Source: Flavobacteriaceae bacterium
GTDB lineage: Bacteria > Bacteroidota > Bacteroidia > Flavobacteriales > Flavobacteriaceae
NCBI GenBank assembly: GCA_016780245.1
Contig: JADHME010000002.1
Location: 1-64,000 of the forward strand
DNA: 64,000 bases
Direction of reading: 5' to 3'
In this document: positions 56,662 to 64,000 of the stretch, piece by piece
Layout: each line of letters opens with the position of its first letter
Position numbering within the stretch: the stretch's first letter is position 1
Translations under genes and position numbers: made by a program
Notes under the pieces: generated by a model
The model's input: only the letters and a program-made list of their open reading frames with translations
Databases searched by the model: none
What the model was told of the DNA's origin: nothing

Positions 56662-56664
56662 AAC

Positions 56665-57855
56665 TTAAAGAATTACACCAGAGGCAATTAATTGATTTTT
56701 CTGGTAAATAGCTACAAATTGACCTGGAGTTATAGCAGATTGAAATTCTTTAAATTCTACAAAAAGAAAGTCATCAAATTTTTCAACTTTTATATCTTGA
56801 AGTTTTTGCCTGTACCTTATTCTTGCTTTCAATTCTAAATCCTTTAAAATCAGATAGTTATAAGTATTATTTACCCAATTAATCTCAGAGTATTTTATTT
56901 TTAATACTTTTTTAAGCAATCCAGGGTGACTTTTTCCTTCACCAACATAAATTTCATTTGAAGATGTATTTGTAGAGATAACAAACAATGGATCTTTGTA
57001 ACCACCTATTGACAAACCTTTTCTCTGCCCAATTGTAAAAAAATGAGCTCCATGGTGTTGACCAATTATTCTTCCATCATTTTTTTTGTAAGAAATTCTA
57101 GTTGAGAGAAACTCTAGTTCTTCATATTTGTCAAGTTGATTTATATCATTTTTATATAAATCTGACTCCGAGAATATCTCGATAACATCACCTGTTCTTT
57201 TCTTTAATTTTTGTTGTAAAAAATCAGGAAGACTTACCTTTCCGACAAAGCAAAGTCCCTGTGAGTCTTTTTTCTCAGCTGTAATTAAATTATTTTCTCT
57301 AGCAATCTTTCTTACTTCTGTTTTACTTAGATCACCTATTGGAAAAATTATTTTTTTTAATTGACTTTGACTAAGTTGACATAAAAAATATGATTGATCT
57401 TTAAGATTATCAATACCAGCATGAAGTTGGTAAGTAACATCTTCATTATTATTGTCCTCAATTACTCTACAATAGTGACCAGTTGCAACATAATCCGCAC
57501 CTAGTGAAATAGCAATATCCATGAACACATCAAACTTTATTTCTCTGTTGCATAAAATGTCAGGATTTGGTGTATTTCCTTTTGAATACTCATCAAACAT
57601 ATAGTCAATTATTCTTTCTTTGTACTCTTTACTTAAATCAACTGTTTGGAATGGTATATTTAATTTTTCTGCAACAAGCATTGCATCATTACTGTCTTCT
57701 AACCAAGGACATTCATCAGAAATAGTTACATTTTCATCATGCCAATTCTTCATAAATAAACCTATCAAATCGTAGCCTTTCTTTTTTAATAAAAAGGCTG
57801 CAACACTTGAGTCTACTCCTCCAGACAAGGCTATAACTACTTTATTTGTTTTCAT
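56665..57855 (-). CDS. mnmA: tRNA-specific 2-thiouridylase MnmA
   Basis: MnmA thiolates U34 of Lys, Glu and Gln tRNAs. The 396-residue enzyme has the PP-loop ALSGGVDSSVAAFLL, the first catalytic cysteine in NPDILCNREIKFD and the second in KDSQGLCFVGK. The middle block HHGAHFFTIGQRKGLSIGG and a C-terminal beta domain complete the family pattern. It follows yidC after five bases as the last gene of a pyrG-yidC-mnmA set. Confidence 0.97.
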   Translation of the reverse strand: MKTNKVVIALSGGVDSSVAAFLLKKKGYDLIGLFMKNWHDENVTISDECPWLEDSNDAMLVAEKLNIPFQTVDLSKEYKERIIDYMFDEYSKGNTPNPDILCNREIKFDVFMDIAISLGADYVATGHYCRVIEDNNNEDVTYQLHAGIDNLKDQSYFLCQLSQSQLKKIIFPIGDLSKTEVRKIARENNLITAEKKDSQGLCFVGKVSLPDFLQQKLKKRTGDVIEIFSESDLYKNDINQLDKYEELEFLSTRISYKKNDGRIIGQHHGAHFFTIGQRKGLSIGGYKDPLFVISTNTSSNEIYVGEGKSHPGLLKKVLKIKYSEINWVNNTYNYLILKDLELKARIRYRQKLQDIKVEKFDDFLFVEFKEFQSAITPGQFVAIYQKNQLIASGVIL

Positions 57856-57860
57856 TGAGA

Positions 57861-59642
57861 CTATTGACCTCTACTTTTCTTTTGTTTCTCTGCTTCCTCA
57901 AGAGCCTTTTGAAGCCTAGCTCTAAATCCACCAACTTTTAATGGCTTCTTTTTATTCTCTTCGATTTCTGATAATACTTTTTGATCATCAATAATAAAGT
58001 TTTTGATAACTAACATTAATATAATGGTTAATAAATTTGAGATGAAGTAATAAAGACTTAGACCACTAGCATAATTGTTAAAGAAAAATAGCATCATTAC
58101 AGGCATCATATACATTATTACCTTCATATTAACACCTCCTGTTTGAGAAGGAGACATCATTTGCTGACCAGTAGTCATTTTTGTATAAAAGAAGATTGCT
58201 GCAGATGCTAAAATTGGGAATAAACTAATATGATCTCCATATAAAGGTATGTAAAATCCAAGGTCTAGAATTGAATCATAAGATGATAAGTCATCAGCCC
58301 ATAAAAAGCTTTTTTGTCTTAGGGAAAAAGCTACGGGGAAAAATGTAAATAGTGCAAAGAAAATTGGCATTTGAAGAAATGCTGGCAAACAACCAGACAT
58401 CGGATTAGCTCCAGACTTAGTATAAAGGTTCATAGTTTCCTGTTGCTTCTTCATTGGATCATCCCCAAACTTTTCATTAATAATTTCAAGTTCAGGTTTT
58501 AAAATTTTCATTTTGATCTGAGATAAATATGACTTATATGTTAGAGGAGATATAGCAACCTTAACAATTATTGTCATTAAAATTATTGATATTCCATAGG
58601 AAAAATAATTTGTTAAAAATGAAAATAGTGGAAAGAAGATAAATCTATTTAACCAGCCAAAAATACCCCATCCTATTGGAACTGAGTTTTCAAGATTTAA
58701 ATTATACTCCTTTAAAGTTTCATAGTCAGTTGGGCCATAATACATGCTAAAACTTAGTTGATTATCTGAGTCAAGACTTAGTGGAATATTTGCAAGAAAT
58801 CTTTTTGTAAATTTTTTATCCAAAGCATCATTTCCGGAAAGATCCTCTGAGCTAATTTCAACTTGGTTAGATTCATTATTTAAAATTAAAATAGAACTAA
58901 AGAAATGTTCTCTAAAAGACACCCAATTAACGTTGTCTATTACCTTATTTGTAGTACCAGAAACGGATAAGTAAGAATCTTTATTGTTTTCAAAACCATA
59001 AGATAATGCTGTGTATCTGTTTTCATAGTCTATACTTTTTGAATTTCTAAATGAATCTCTACCCCATATCAACTCAACATTTTCATAATTTGAATTTGTA
59101 TTATCAATTATATCTAATTCAAAATCAACTATGCTAGAGTTATCTGCTAAAAAAAATGACAGCTCGAGTTCACTCCTAGAATCAATTTGAGCTTTTAGTT
59201 TTACAGATGAATTTTCATCAATTATTTCTGCAGTATAATTTAGATCTTGTGAATTAATATTTGAATTTCTTCCAACAGGAATATTAAAGCTAAAAATTGA
59301 CTTATTGTTATCAATTAAAAATAGAGGGTCATCGTTATAGTTATTAAAATCTTTGAGTAAAAGTTTCTTAATTTCAGCTCCCTTTGTACTTACTTCTAAT
59401 AAAATGTTTGAGTTTTCAAGAACAATAATTTCCTCACTAAATTCGTCATTATCTTCATAGTCATTGTAAGATGAATCAACAATATTCGAAGGCTGCTCAA
59501 CTACTTCAATTTGGCTATCATCAACTATTTCCTCTTGATTTTCAATCATATTTGATTGATTATCATAAAACCAAAACATTAGTATTCCCGATATTAATAA
59601 AAATCCTATAAACTGAAGGGGGTCAAACCTGTTTTCTTCCAT
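57861..59642 (-). CDS. yidC: Membrane protein insertase YidC
   Basis: YidC inserts and folds inner-membrane proteins; in this window proteorhodopsin and Blh would be natural clients (inference). The 593-residue protein has an N-terminal anchor (LQFIGFLLISGILMFWFYD), a large periplasmic domain from about 60 to 340, and the conserved five-helix core with YKSYLSQIKMKILKPELEII and GCLPAFLQMPIFFALFTFFP. The C-terminus is basic (ALEEAEKQKKSRGQ). It starts in the TAATTATG context, two bases after pyrG. Confidence 0.97.
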   Translation of the reverse strand: MEENRFDPLQFIGFLLISGILMFWFYDNQSNMIENQEEIVDDSQIEVVEQPSNIVDSSYNDYEDNDEFSEEIIVLENSNILLEVSTKGAEIKKLLLKDFNNYNDDPLFLIDNNKSIFSFNIPVGRNSNINSQDLNYTAEIIDENSSVKLKAQIDSRSELELSFFLADNSSIVDFELDIIDNTNSNYENVELIWGRDSFRNSKSIDYENRYTALSYGFENNKDSYLSVSGTTNKVIDNVNWVSFREHFFSSILILNNESNQVEISSEDLSGNDALDKKFTKRFLANIPLSLDSDNQLSFSMYYGPTDYETLKEYNLNLENSVPIGWGIFGWLNRFIFFPLFSFLTNYFSYGISIILMTIIVKVAISPLTYKSYLSQIKMKILKPELEIINEKFGDDPMKKQQETMNLYTKSGANPMSGCLPAFLQMPIFFALFTFFPVAFSLRQKSFLWADDLSSYDSILDLGFYIPLYGDHISLFPILASAAIFFYTKMTTGQQMMSPSQTGGVNMKVIMYMMPVMMLFFFNNYASGLSLYYFISNLLTIILMLVIKNFIIDDQKVLSEIEENKKKPLKVGGFRARLQKALEEAEKQKKSRGQ

Positions 59643-59644
59643 AA

Positions 59645-61258
59645 TTATTTTTTTAGGTAGTTTTTTAAACTAGCTTTTACAAAGTTTACAAAAATTGGGT
59701 GAGGATTGTATACACTACTTTTATATTCTGGATGAAATTGAACACCAACAAACCATGGATGATCTTTATTTTCAACAATTTCAACTAGATTAGTCTCTGG
59801 ATTTTTACCAGCAACAATAAAGTTTTCATCAAAAATCTTTTTTGAATATTCATCATTAAACTCGTATCTGTGCCTATGTCTTTCGGAAACTACTTTTTTA
59901 CTATAAATTTTATTAGAAATTGTATTCTTAAGAATTTCACAATCCCAAGCCCCTAATCTCATTGTACCTCCCTTATTAATTATTTCTTTTTGAGATGTCA
60001 TTAAATCAATAACTGGATCTTTACATTTTTCTGAAATTTCTGTTGAATTAGCGTACCTTATCTTTTTTACATTTCTAGCATATTCGATTACTGCCATTTG
60101 CATACCAAGACATATCCCTAGGAAAGGAATTTTATTTACTCTAGCATATTCTACAGCTAATATTTTACCATCTAATCCTCTTTGGCCAAAACCTGGAGCA
60201 ACAATTATTCCATCGAGATCAATTAACTCTTTATTAATATTTTCTTTATCAAGATATTCAGAGTGAATAGACTTAACATTGACTTTTACTTCATTTTCAG
60301 TTCCAGCATGAATTAATGACTCAATAATTGATTTATATGAATCATTTAACTCAACGTATTTCCCAACTAAACCAATATTAATCTGATGAGTAGGATTTTT
60401 TAGTTTGTGTAAAAAGTTTTTCCATTTATCTAAGTCTGGTTCAGATTCTTTAATTTTCAATTTTTGAAGAGTTACTTTATCAAGGCCTTCATCTCTCATC
60501 TTCATAGGAACATCATAAATAGTTTCAACATCAATAGATTGAATTACACAATCTAGTTTTACATTACAGAAAAGCGCAAGCTTATTTTTGACTTCATCTG
60601 AAAGATCTCTATCTGATCTACAAACTAGAACATCTGCTTTTAGACCAAGCTCCATCAAGGTTTTTACTGAATGTTGAGTAGGCTTTGTTTTAAGTTCACC
60701 AGTTGCAGATAAGTATGGAATTAAAGTTAAGTGAATTACCATAGAGTTTTCAGGGCCTTCTTCATAAATAACTTGTCTAACTGCTTCTATAAATGGTAAA
60801 GATTCAATATCCCCTACAGTACCACCTATTTCTGTAATAATGATGTCAAGATTATTTTTATAGTCAAGATTTCTTATATTTTCTTTTATCTCATTTGTTA
60901 TATGAGGTATAACCTGAACTGTTTTACCCAAAAACTCTCCTTTCCTCTCCTTTTCAATTACATTTTGATATATTTTTCCTGTGGTAATATTGTTTCTCTG
61001 TGAGGTGTTTCTGCTTAAAAATCTTTCATAATGGCCTAAATCAAGATCGGTTTCAGCTCCATCATCTGTTACATAACATTCTCCATGCTCATATGGATTA
61101 AGAGTTCCTGGATCAACATTTATGTAGGGGTCTAATTTTTGAATAGCAACATTTAAGCCCTGAGCTTGAAGAAGACGAGCTAGAGAAGCAGAGACAATAC
61201 CCTTCCCGAGGGATGATGTAACACCACCAGTAACAAAAATATATTTTGGCTTATTCAT
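59645..61258 (-). CDS. pyrG: CTP synthase
   Basis: This enzyme converts UTP to CTP using glutamine. The 537-residue protein has the amidoligase domain (YIFVTGGVTSSLGKGIVSAS, KLDPYINVDPGTLNPYEHGE) and, after about residue 290, a glutamine amidotransferase domain with nucleophile FLGICLGMQ and the end FHPEYKSS. It heads the pyrG-yidC-mnmA set. A -7 box and a GC-rich hairpin that reaches its start codon lie upstream. Confidence 0.98.
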   Translation of the reverse strand: MNKPKYIFVTGGVTSSLGKGIVSASLARLLQAQGLNVAIQKLDPYINVDPGTLNPYEHGECYVTDDGAETDLDLGHYERFLSRNTSQRNNITTGKIYQNVIEKERKGEFLGKTVQVIPHITNEIKENIRNLDYKNNLDIIITEIGGTVGDIESLPFIEAVRQVIYEEGPENSMVIHLTLIPYLSATGELKTKPTQHSVKTLMELGLKADVLVCRSDRDLSDEVKNKLALFCNVKLDCVIQSIDVETIYDVPMKMRDEGLDKVTLQKLKIKESEPDLDKWKNFLHKLKNPTHQINIGLVGKYVELNDSYKSIIESLIHAGTENEVKVNVKSIHSEYLDKENINKELIDLDGIIVAPGFGQRGLDGKILAVEYARVNKIPFLGICLGMQMAVIEYARNVKKIRYANSTEISEKCKDPVIDLMTSQKEIINKGGTMRLGAWDCEILKNTISNKIYSKKVVSERHRHRYEFNDEYSKKIFDENFIVAGKNPETNLVEIVENKDHPWFVGVQFHPEYKSSVYNPHPIFVNFVKASLKNYLKK

Positions 61259-61281
61259 CCGGATAGAATAACATTTCCGGA
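61258..61281 (-). promoter_or_regulatory. Hairpin reaching the pyrG start codon
   Basis: Two copies of the self-complementary hexamer TCCGGA (61258-61263 and 61276-61281) are 12 bases apart. In the transcript they form a 6-base GC-rich stem whose 3' arm includes the A of the pyrG ATG. Against the surrounding AT-rich spacer this stands out. Confidence 0.45.
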
Positions 61282-61283
61282 CT

Positions 61284-61291
61284 CAAATTTA
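61284..61291 (-). promoter_or_regulatory. -7 box of pyrG-yidC-mnmA
   Basis: The minus strand reads TAAATTTGAGT, matching TAnnTTTG, 25 bases before the pyrG start. Transcription would begin at or just inside the first TCCGGA copy. No TTTG is seen at -33. Confidence 0.5.
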
Positions 61292-61318
61292 CAAAATAAT
61301 AAGGTATTATATAATTTA

Positions 61319-62707
61319 TTATTCATTAATCTCCTCAATACTATAGTCAACATGCTTTAAAAGAAAAATAGATGAATTAAATAAACCACCTAGCGTATCT
61401 TTTTTATAGAGAAATTTAGATTCATTGTAAGTCTGTTCATCATATTTTACAGTTCTATTTAAATTATTATCAAGTAGCTTTCTAAGTAGAATATCCCTAG
61501 TAACATCATAACCCCTAGCAATATCTTTGTTTGGAAAGCTACCAAATAGATTTATATAATTACTTTCAAAATCTGTTATTGAATCCTGATTAATTTTTCT
61601 TGAAATAGAGGCATATGTGAATCTTAAGTTACCAAGATCCTTGATGTTTATACTAGGGTCGTCATATTGATTTCCCCTGTAAGTTGTGTAGAGTCTAACA
61701 TCTCTCTCAGATGTAATTTGAGAGTTTAATTGAGATATGACACTGGAGATAAGAGTAAATATTTCAGATTCAACAATTACTTTATTAGGAAGTGTATCAA
61801 CTAGTAGAGAATCGAGTAGCTCTGGTAATATGTATCCTTCAAACTCAGGTTTAATTTTGGTTGCATTAGGAAAAATATTTGTAAGCCTATTTTCAATATC
61901 TACATTAAGTGAATCTGCTATTATGACAATATTTTCATCTCTATTTAAATTAGTATCCAAGTAATCTAGCATTTTTTCCCTCAAAAGATTTCTGGGAGTA
62001 ACAGTCTGTACGACTCCTTTTAATATTTTTATTGGGATGGTAGAAAGGGGGAAAACTTTTGGTATTGCTTCCAAGAAATCAAGACTAGAAAAAGTCTCAA
62101 AATTCCTTGGAATAAGAGGTCCAATTATTATATCAGAGTTAATAATTTTTTCGTTATTAGATATCTCAAAAATTTTATTTAATGAGTTTTCCGTATCAAA
62201 AACATTCAAATTAATTGAGACACCCATTTTACTTATATCATTAATTGCATAAAGTATTCCAGAGTAAAAATCTAAAGCAATGGTATAAAGATTTCTATCT
62301 TCAAAAAGTGATTCAACCTCTTGAATTGAGTCAAAATTAACTTCAGATGATCTAAATGGTAAAAGTACAGATACATTCAATTCATCATTTTTTCTTTTCT
62401 TTTGAATGTAAATAGAGTCTAGAGAGGTTAATTCTGTTTCGATCAATTCATTTTCCACAACTTTTAAATTTAAATCCTCTGGAGATTTAAATACAGGGAT
62501 AAGTATAGTTGATCTTCTTCTAAGTCTCGAGTCTCTAAGCTCTGGATTTAAGCTTAATAAATCATTGATAGTTATTTTATATTTCTGAGAAATTGAAAAA
62601 AGAGTTTCTTTTCTTTCAACCTTATGAAAAATTGTATCTGTAACAATATTTTGAGAAAATATTGAAGTACTTGATAGAAGGAATATTATTAGTATAAATC
62701 TTCTCAT
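61319..62707 (-). CDS. LysM domain protein with periplasmic-receptor-like region
   Basis: The 462-residue protein has a signal peptide (MRRFILIIFLLSSTSIFSQ), one LysM domain at about 25-75 (HKVERKETLFSISQKYKITINDLLSLNPEL) that should bind peptidoglycan, and a long region resembling branched-chain amino acid receptors of ABC transporters (VSVLLPFRSSEVNFD ... FYSGILYAINDISKMGV ... IIGPLIPRNFETFSSL). No transporter genes are adjacent. From memory this fusion is frequent next to guaA in flavobacteria; its role is not established. It directly follows the unknown 170-residue gene. Confidence 0.8.
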   Translation of the reverse strand: MRRFILIIFLLSSTSIFSQNIVTDTIFHKVERKETLFSISQKYKITINDLLSLNPELRDSRLRRRSTILIPVFKSPEDLNLKVVENELIETELTSLDSIYIQKKRKNDELNVSVLLPFRSSEVNFDSIQEVESLFEDRNLYTIALDFYSGILYAINDISKMGVSINLNVFDTENSLNKIFEISNNEKIINSDIIIGPLIPRNFETFSSLDFLEAIPKVFPLSTIPIKILKGVVQTVTPRNLLREKMLDYLDTNLNRDENIVIIADSLNVDIENRLTNIFPNATKIKPEFEGYILPELLDSLLVDTLPNKVIVESEIFTLISSVISQLNSQITSERDVRLYTTYRGNQYDDPSINIKDLGNLRFTYASISRKINQDSITDFESNYINLFGSFPNKDIARGYDVTRDILLRKLLDNNLNRTVKYDEQTYNESKFLYKKDTLGGLFNSSIFLLKHVDYSIEEINE

Positions 62708-63220
62708 TTATTTTTGCTTTTCAAGTTTCCAGCTTTCATAGTCCTGATTATTAACTATATATGACCAATGTAATAAAGACTGTTGAATTCTAGGTGAAAT
62801 ATCTTTTGAATTTTCAATTTTTAAACCTGATTTGAAAATTTTATTATAAATAGCATTTCTAAATCTACCTTTAGGACCACAGAAAGCTAGCCATCTTTTG
62901 ATCTGTCTAATATCATCTTTGTGACGTCTTCCGATGTAGTACTTACAATACCATTCAAACCAGCCTCTAGGATCATCTTGATGAATCCATCCTTTTTCCT
63001 CCCACTCTTCTTGAGTTTGTCCTGATTTAATTTTAAATAAATTAATTTTTACTAAATATTTTTTTGATAGGTAATAGGATTCATCAAGATCCTTAAACCA
63101 ATCTTTTGGAAAAATTCTGTAATCGACAAGTTGATTAAAATATGTACCTCCAAATATACCCTTGTGTAGCATCTTTTTTGGAGTTAACATCGGTTTAAAT
63201 GAATTATGAAGTTCTTCCAT
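62708..63220 (-). CDS. Conserved protein of unknown function, Trp/Arg/Tyr-rich
   Basis: The ATG at 63220 (MEELHNSFKPMLTPKKML) is preferred over the track's TTG start, which would overlap guaA; this gives 170 residues. There is no signal peptide or membrane helix. Strong-looking blocks are GIFGGTYFNQL, RIFPKDWF, EEWEEKGWIHQDDPRGWFEW, YCKYYIGRR and QIKRWLAFCGPKGRFRNAI. The density of Trp, Arg and paired Asp suggests a nucleic-acid- or nucleotide-binding or enzymatic role, but I cannot assign one. I recall similar sequences in bacteria and some eukaryotes without a named function (low certainty). It is seven bases after guaA. Confidence 0.65.
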   Translation of the reverse strand: MEELHNSFKPMLTPKKMLHKGIFGGTYFNQLVDYRIFPKDWFKDLDESYYLSKKYLVKINLFKIKSGQTQEEWEEKGWIHQDDPRGWFEWYCKYYIGRRHKDDIRQIKRWLAFCGPKGRFRNAIYNKIFKSGLKIENSKDISPRIQQSLLHWSYIVNNQDYESWKLEKQK

Positions 63221-63227
63221 TTTTATT

Positions 63228-64000
63228 TTATTCCCACTCAATTGTGGCAGGAGGTTTAGAACTTATGTCATAAACAACTCTATTTATTCCTTTAACTTTA
63301 TTAATAATATTATTGGAAACCTCTTTCAAGAAATCATTTGGAAATTCATACCAATCCGCTGTCATTCCATCAGTTGAAACTACGGCTCTTAATGATACAC
63401 ATCTTTCATAAGTTCTTTCGTCTCCCATCACACCAACACTTTTAACTGGCAAGAGTATAGATCCAGCTTGCCAAATTTTATTGTAGAGATTCCATTTTTT
63501 TAAAGCATCAATATATATTTTATCAGCTTCCTGAATAAGCCCTATACTTTCATAGTCAACTTCGCCAAGAATTCTTATTCCAAGACCTGGACCTGGAAAA
63601 GGATGTCTAGATAGTATCTCTTGAGGCATTTTTAGAGTGGTACCAATTTTTCTTACTTCATCTTTAAATAACATCTTAAGAGGCTCAATAACTTTAAGAT
63701 TCATTTTTTCAGGAAGTCCTCCAACGTTATGATGAGATTTAATAGTAGCAGAGGGCCCCTTTACTGATATTGATTCAATTACATCTGGATAGATAGTTCC
63801 TTGTGCAAGCCATTTTGCATTGGATATTTTTTTTGATTCTTCATCAAAAACATCAATAAATGTATTACCAATTATCTTTCTTTTTCTCTCAGGATCAGTC
63901 ACACCTTTAAGACCATTAATAAATTGATCTGATGCGTCAACACCTTTGACATTTAGGCCCATTCCAATATATTGATCTAATACTTCATCATATTCATTTT
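63228..64000 (-). CDS. guaA: GMP synthase (glutamine-hydrolysing), C-terminal part; 5' end outside window
   Basis: GuaA converts XMP to GMP. The track's ATG at 63962 is internal: the frame is open to the window edge and encodes [12 protein letters not shown] just before [11 protein letters not shown], as in the family. The visible part covers the end of the PP-loop ATPase domain ([29 protein letters not shown]) and the C-terminal dimerisation domain ([17 protein letters not shown] ... [10 protein letters not shown]). The PP-loop itself and the glutamine amidotransferase domain lie beyond base 64000. Confidence 0.96.
   Translation of the reverse strand, partial: NEYDEVLDQYIGMGLNVKGVDASDQFINGLKGVTDPERKRKIIGNTFIDVFDEESKKISNAKWLAQGTIYPDVIESISVKGPSATIKSHHNVGGLPEKMNLKVIEPLKMLFKDEVRKIGTTLKMPQEILSRHPFPGPGLGIRILGEVDYESIGLIQEADKIYIDALKKWNLYNKIWQAGSILLPVKSVGVMGDERTYERCVSLRAVVSTDGMTADWYEFPNDFLKEVSNNIINKVKGINRVVYDISSKPPATIEWE

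Noticed and set aside
1-64000. tRNA genes, CRISPR arrays, insertion sequences, toxin-antitoxin or phage defence genes
   Set aside because: I looked in the spacers and gene products and found none. Spacers are almost all shorter than 110 bases and all sizeable ORFs are housekeeping, envelope or metabolic genes.

Overview
The window is an AT-rich, very gene-dense piece of a bacterial chromosome. It looks like a marine flavobacterium (Bacteroidetes, Flavobacteriia), probably with a streamlined genome. Evidence seen in the sequence: a proteorhodopsin gene facing a Blh-type carotene dioxygenase gene; Bacteroidetes-type promoter boxes (TAnnTTTG) upstream of many genes; almost no Shine-Dalgarno sequences; a CarB without its allosteric domain; an L31 of the zinc-free B type; and families common in flavobacteria (DUF4199, LysM plus receptor-like protein next to guaA, carboxypeptidase-regulatory-like secreted protein). 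Genus-level placement is not possible by eye.

Layout. 1-2.3 kb: 3' part of a secreted M28 peptidase and a fatty acid hydroxylase/sterol desaturase family membrane protein. 2.3-4.8 kb (minus): rpsF-rpsR-rplI-hisS. 4.9-7.3 kb (minus): priA. 7.4-11 kb (plus): carboxypeptidase-regulatory-like secreted protein, purB, S41 lipoprotein protease. 11-14 kb (minus): rpmH and carB. 14.1-15 kb (plus): a TPR-like membrane protein and a small GNAT-like protein. 15-16.8 kb (minus): rpmE2-mtaB. 16.9-27.1 kb (plus): DUF4199 protein, GT2 glycosyltransferase, MsbA-like ABC exporter, purL, acyl-CoA dehydrogenase, a second M28 peptidase. 27.1-29.3 kb (minus): cysteine synthase/CBS-like enzyme and FtsX-type permease. 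29.3-31.8 kb (plus): NamZ-like DUF1343 protein, VOC protein, unknown membrane protein. 31.8-33.6 kb (minus): blh and folD. 33.7-34.4 kb (plus): proteorhodopsin. 34.5-40 kb (minus): carA-eno and gltA-argS. 40.1-56.6 kb (minus): one continuous str-S10-spc-alpha cluster from rpsL to rplQ with 28 ribosomal protein genes plus fusA, secY, infA and rpoA; tuf is absent. 56.7-61.3 kb (minus): pyrG-yidC-mnmA. 61.3-64 kb (minus): 3' part of guaA, an unknown conserved protein and a LysM/receptor-like protein.

How the genes fit together. Most of the window is core information processing and nucleotide synthesis (purB, purL, guaA, carA, carB, pyrG, folD). The ecologically telling part is the blh/proteorhodopsin pair: Blh should cleave beta-carotene to retinal, and the opsin carries the Asp/Thr/Glu pattern of a proton pump with Met at the colour-tuning site. 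Secreted or envelope proteins (two M28 peptidases, S41 protease, NamZ-like muramidase, LysM protein, ABC exporter) suit a particle- or polymer-using heterotroph.

No stretch without a gene exceeds about 160 bases. I see no tRNA or rRNA gene, CRISPR array, insertion sequence, prophage or integrase. I did not find a convincing undescribed multi-gene system; the best leads are small ones: the tandem-repeat tail on L31, a start-codon hairpin at pyrG, the back-to-back stop codons at convergent gene ends, repeats upstream of the ribosomal cluster, and two unrecognised proteins.
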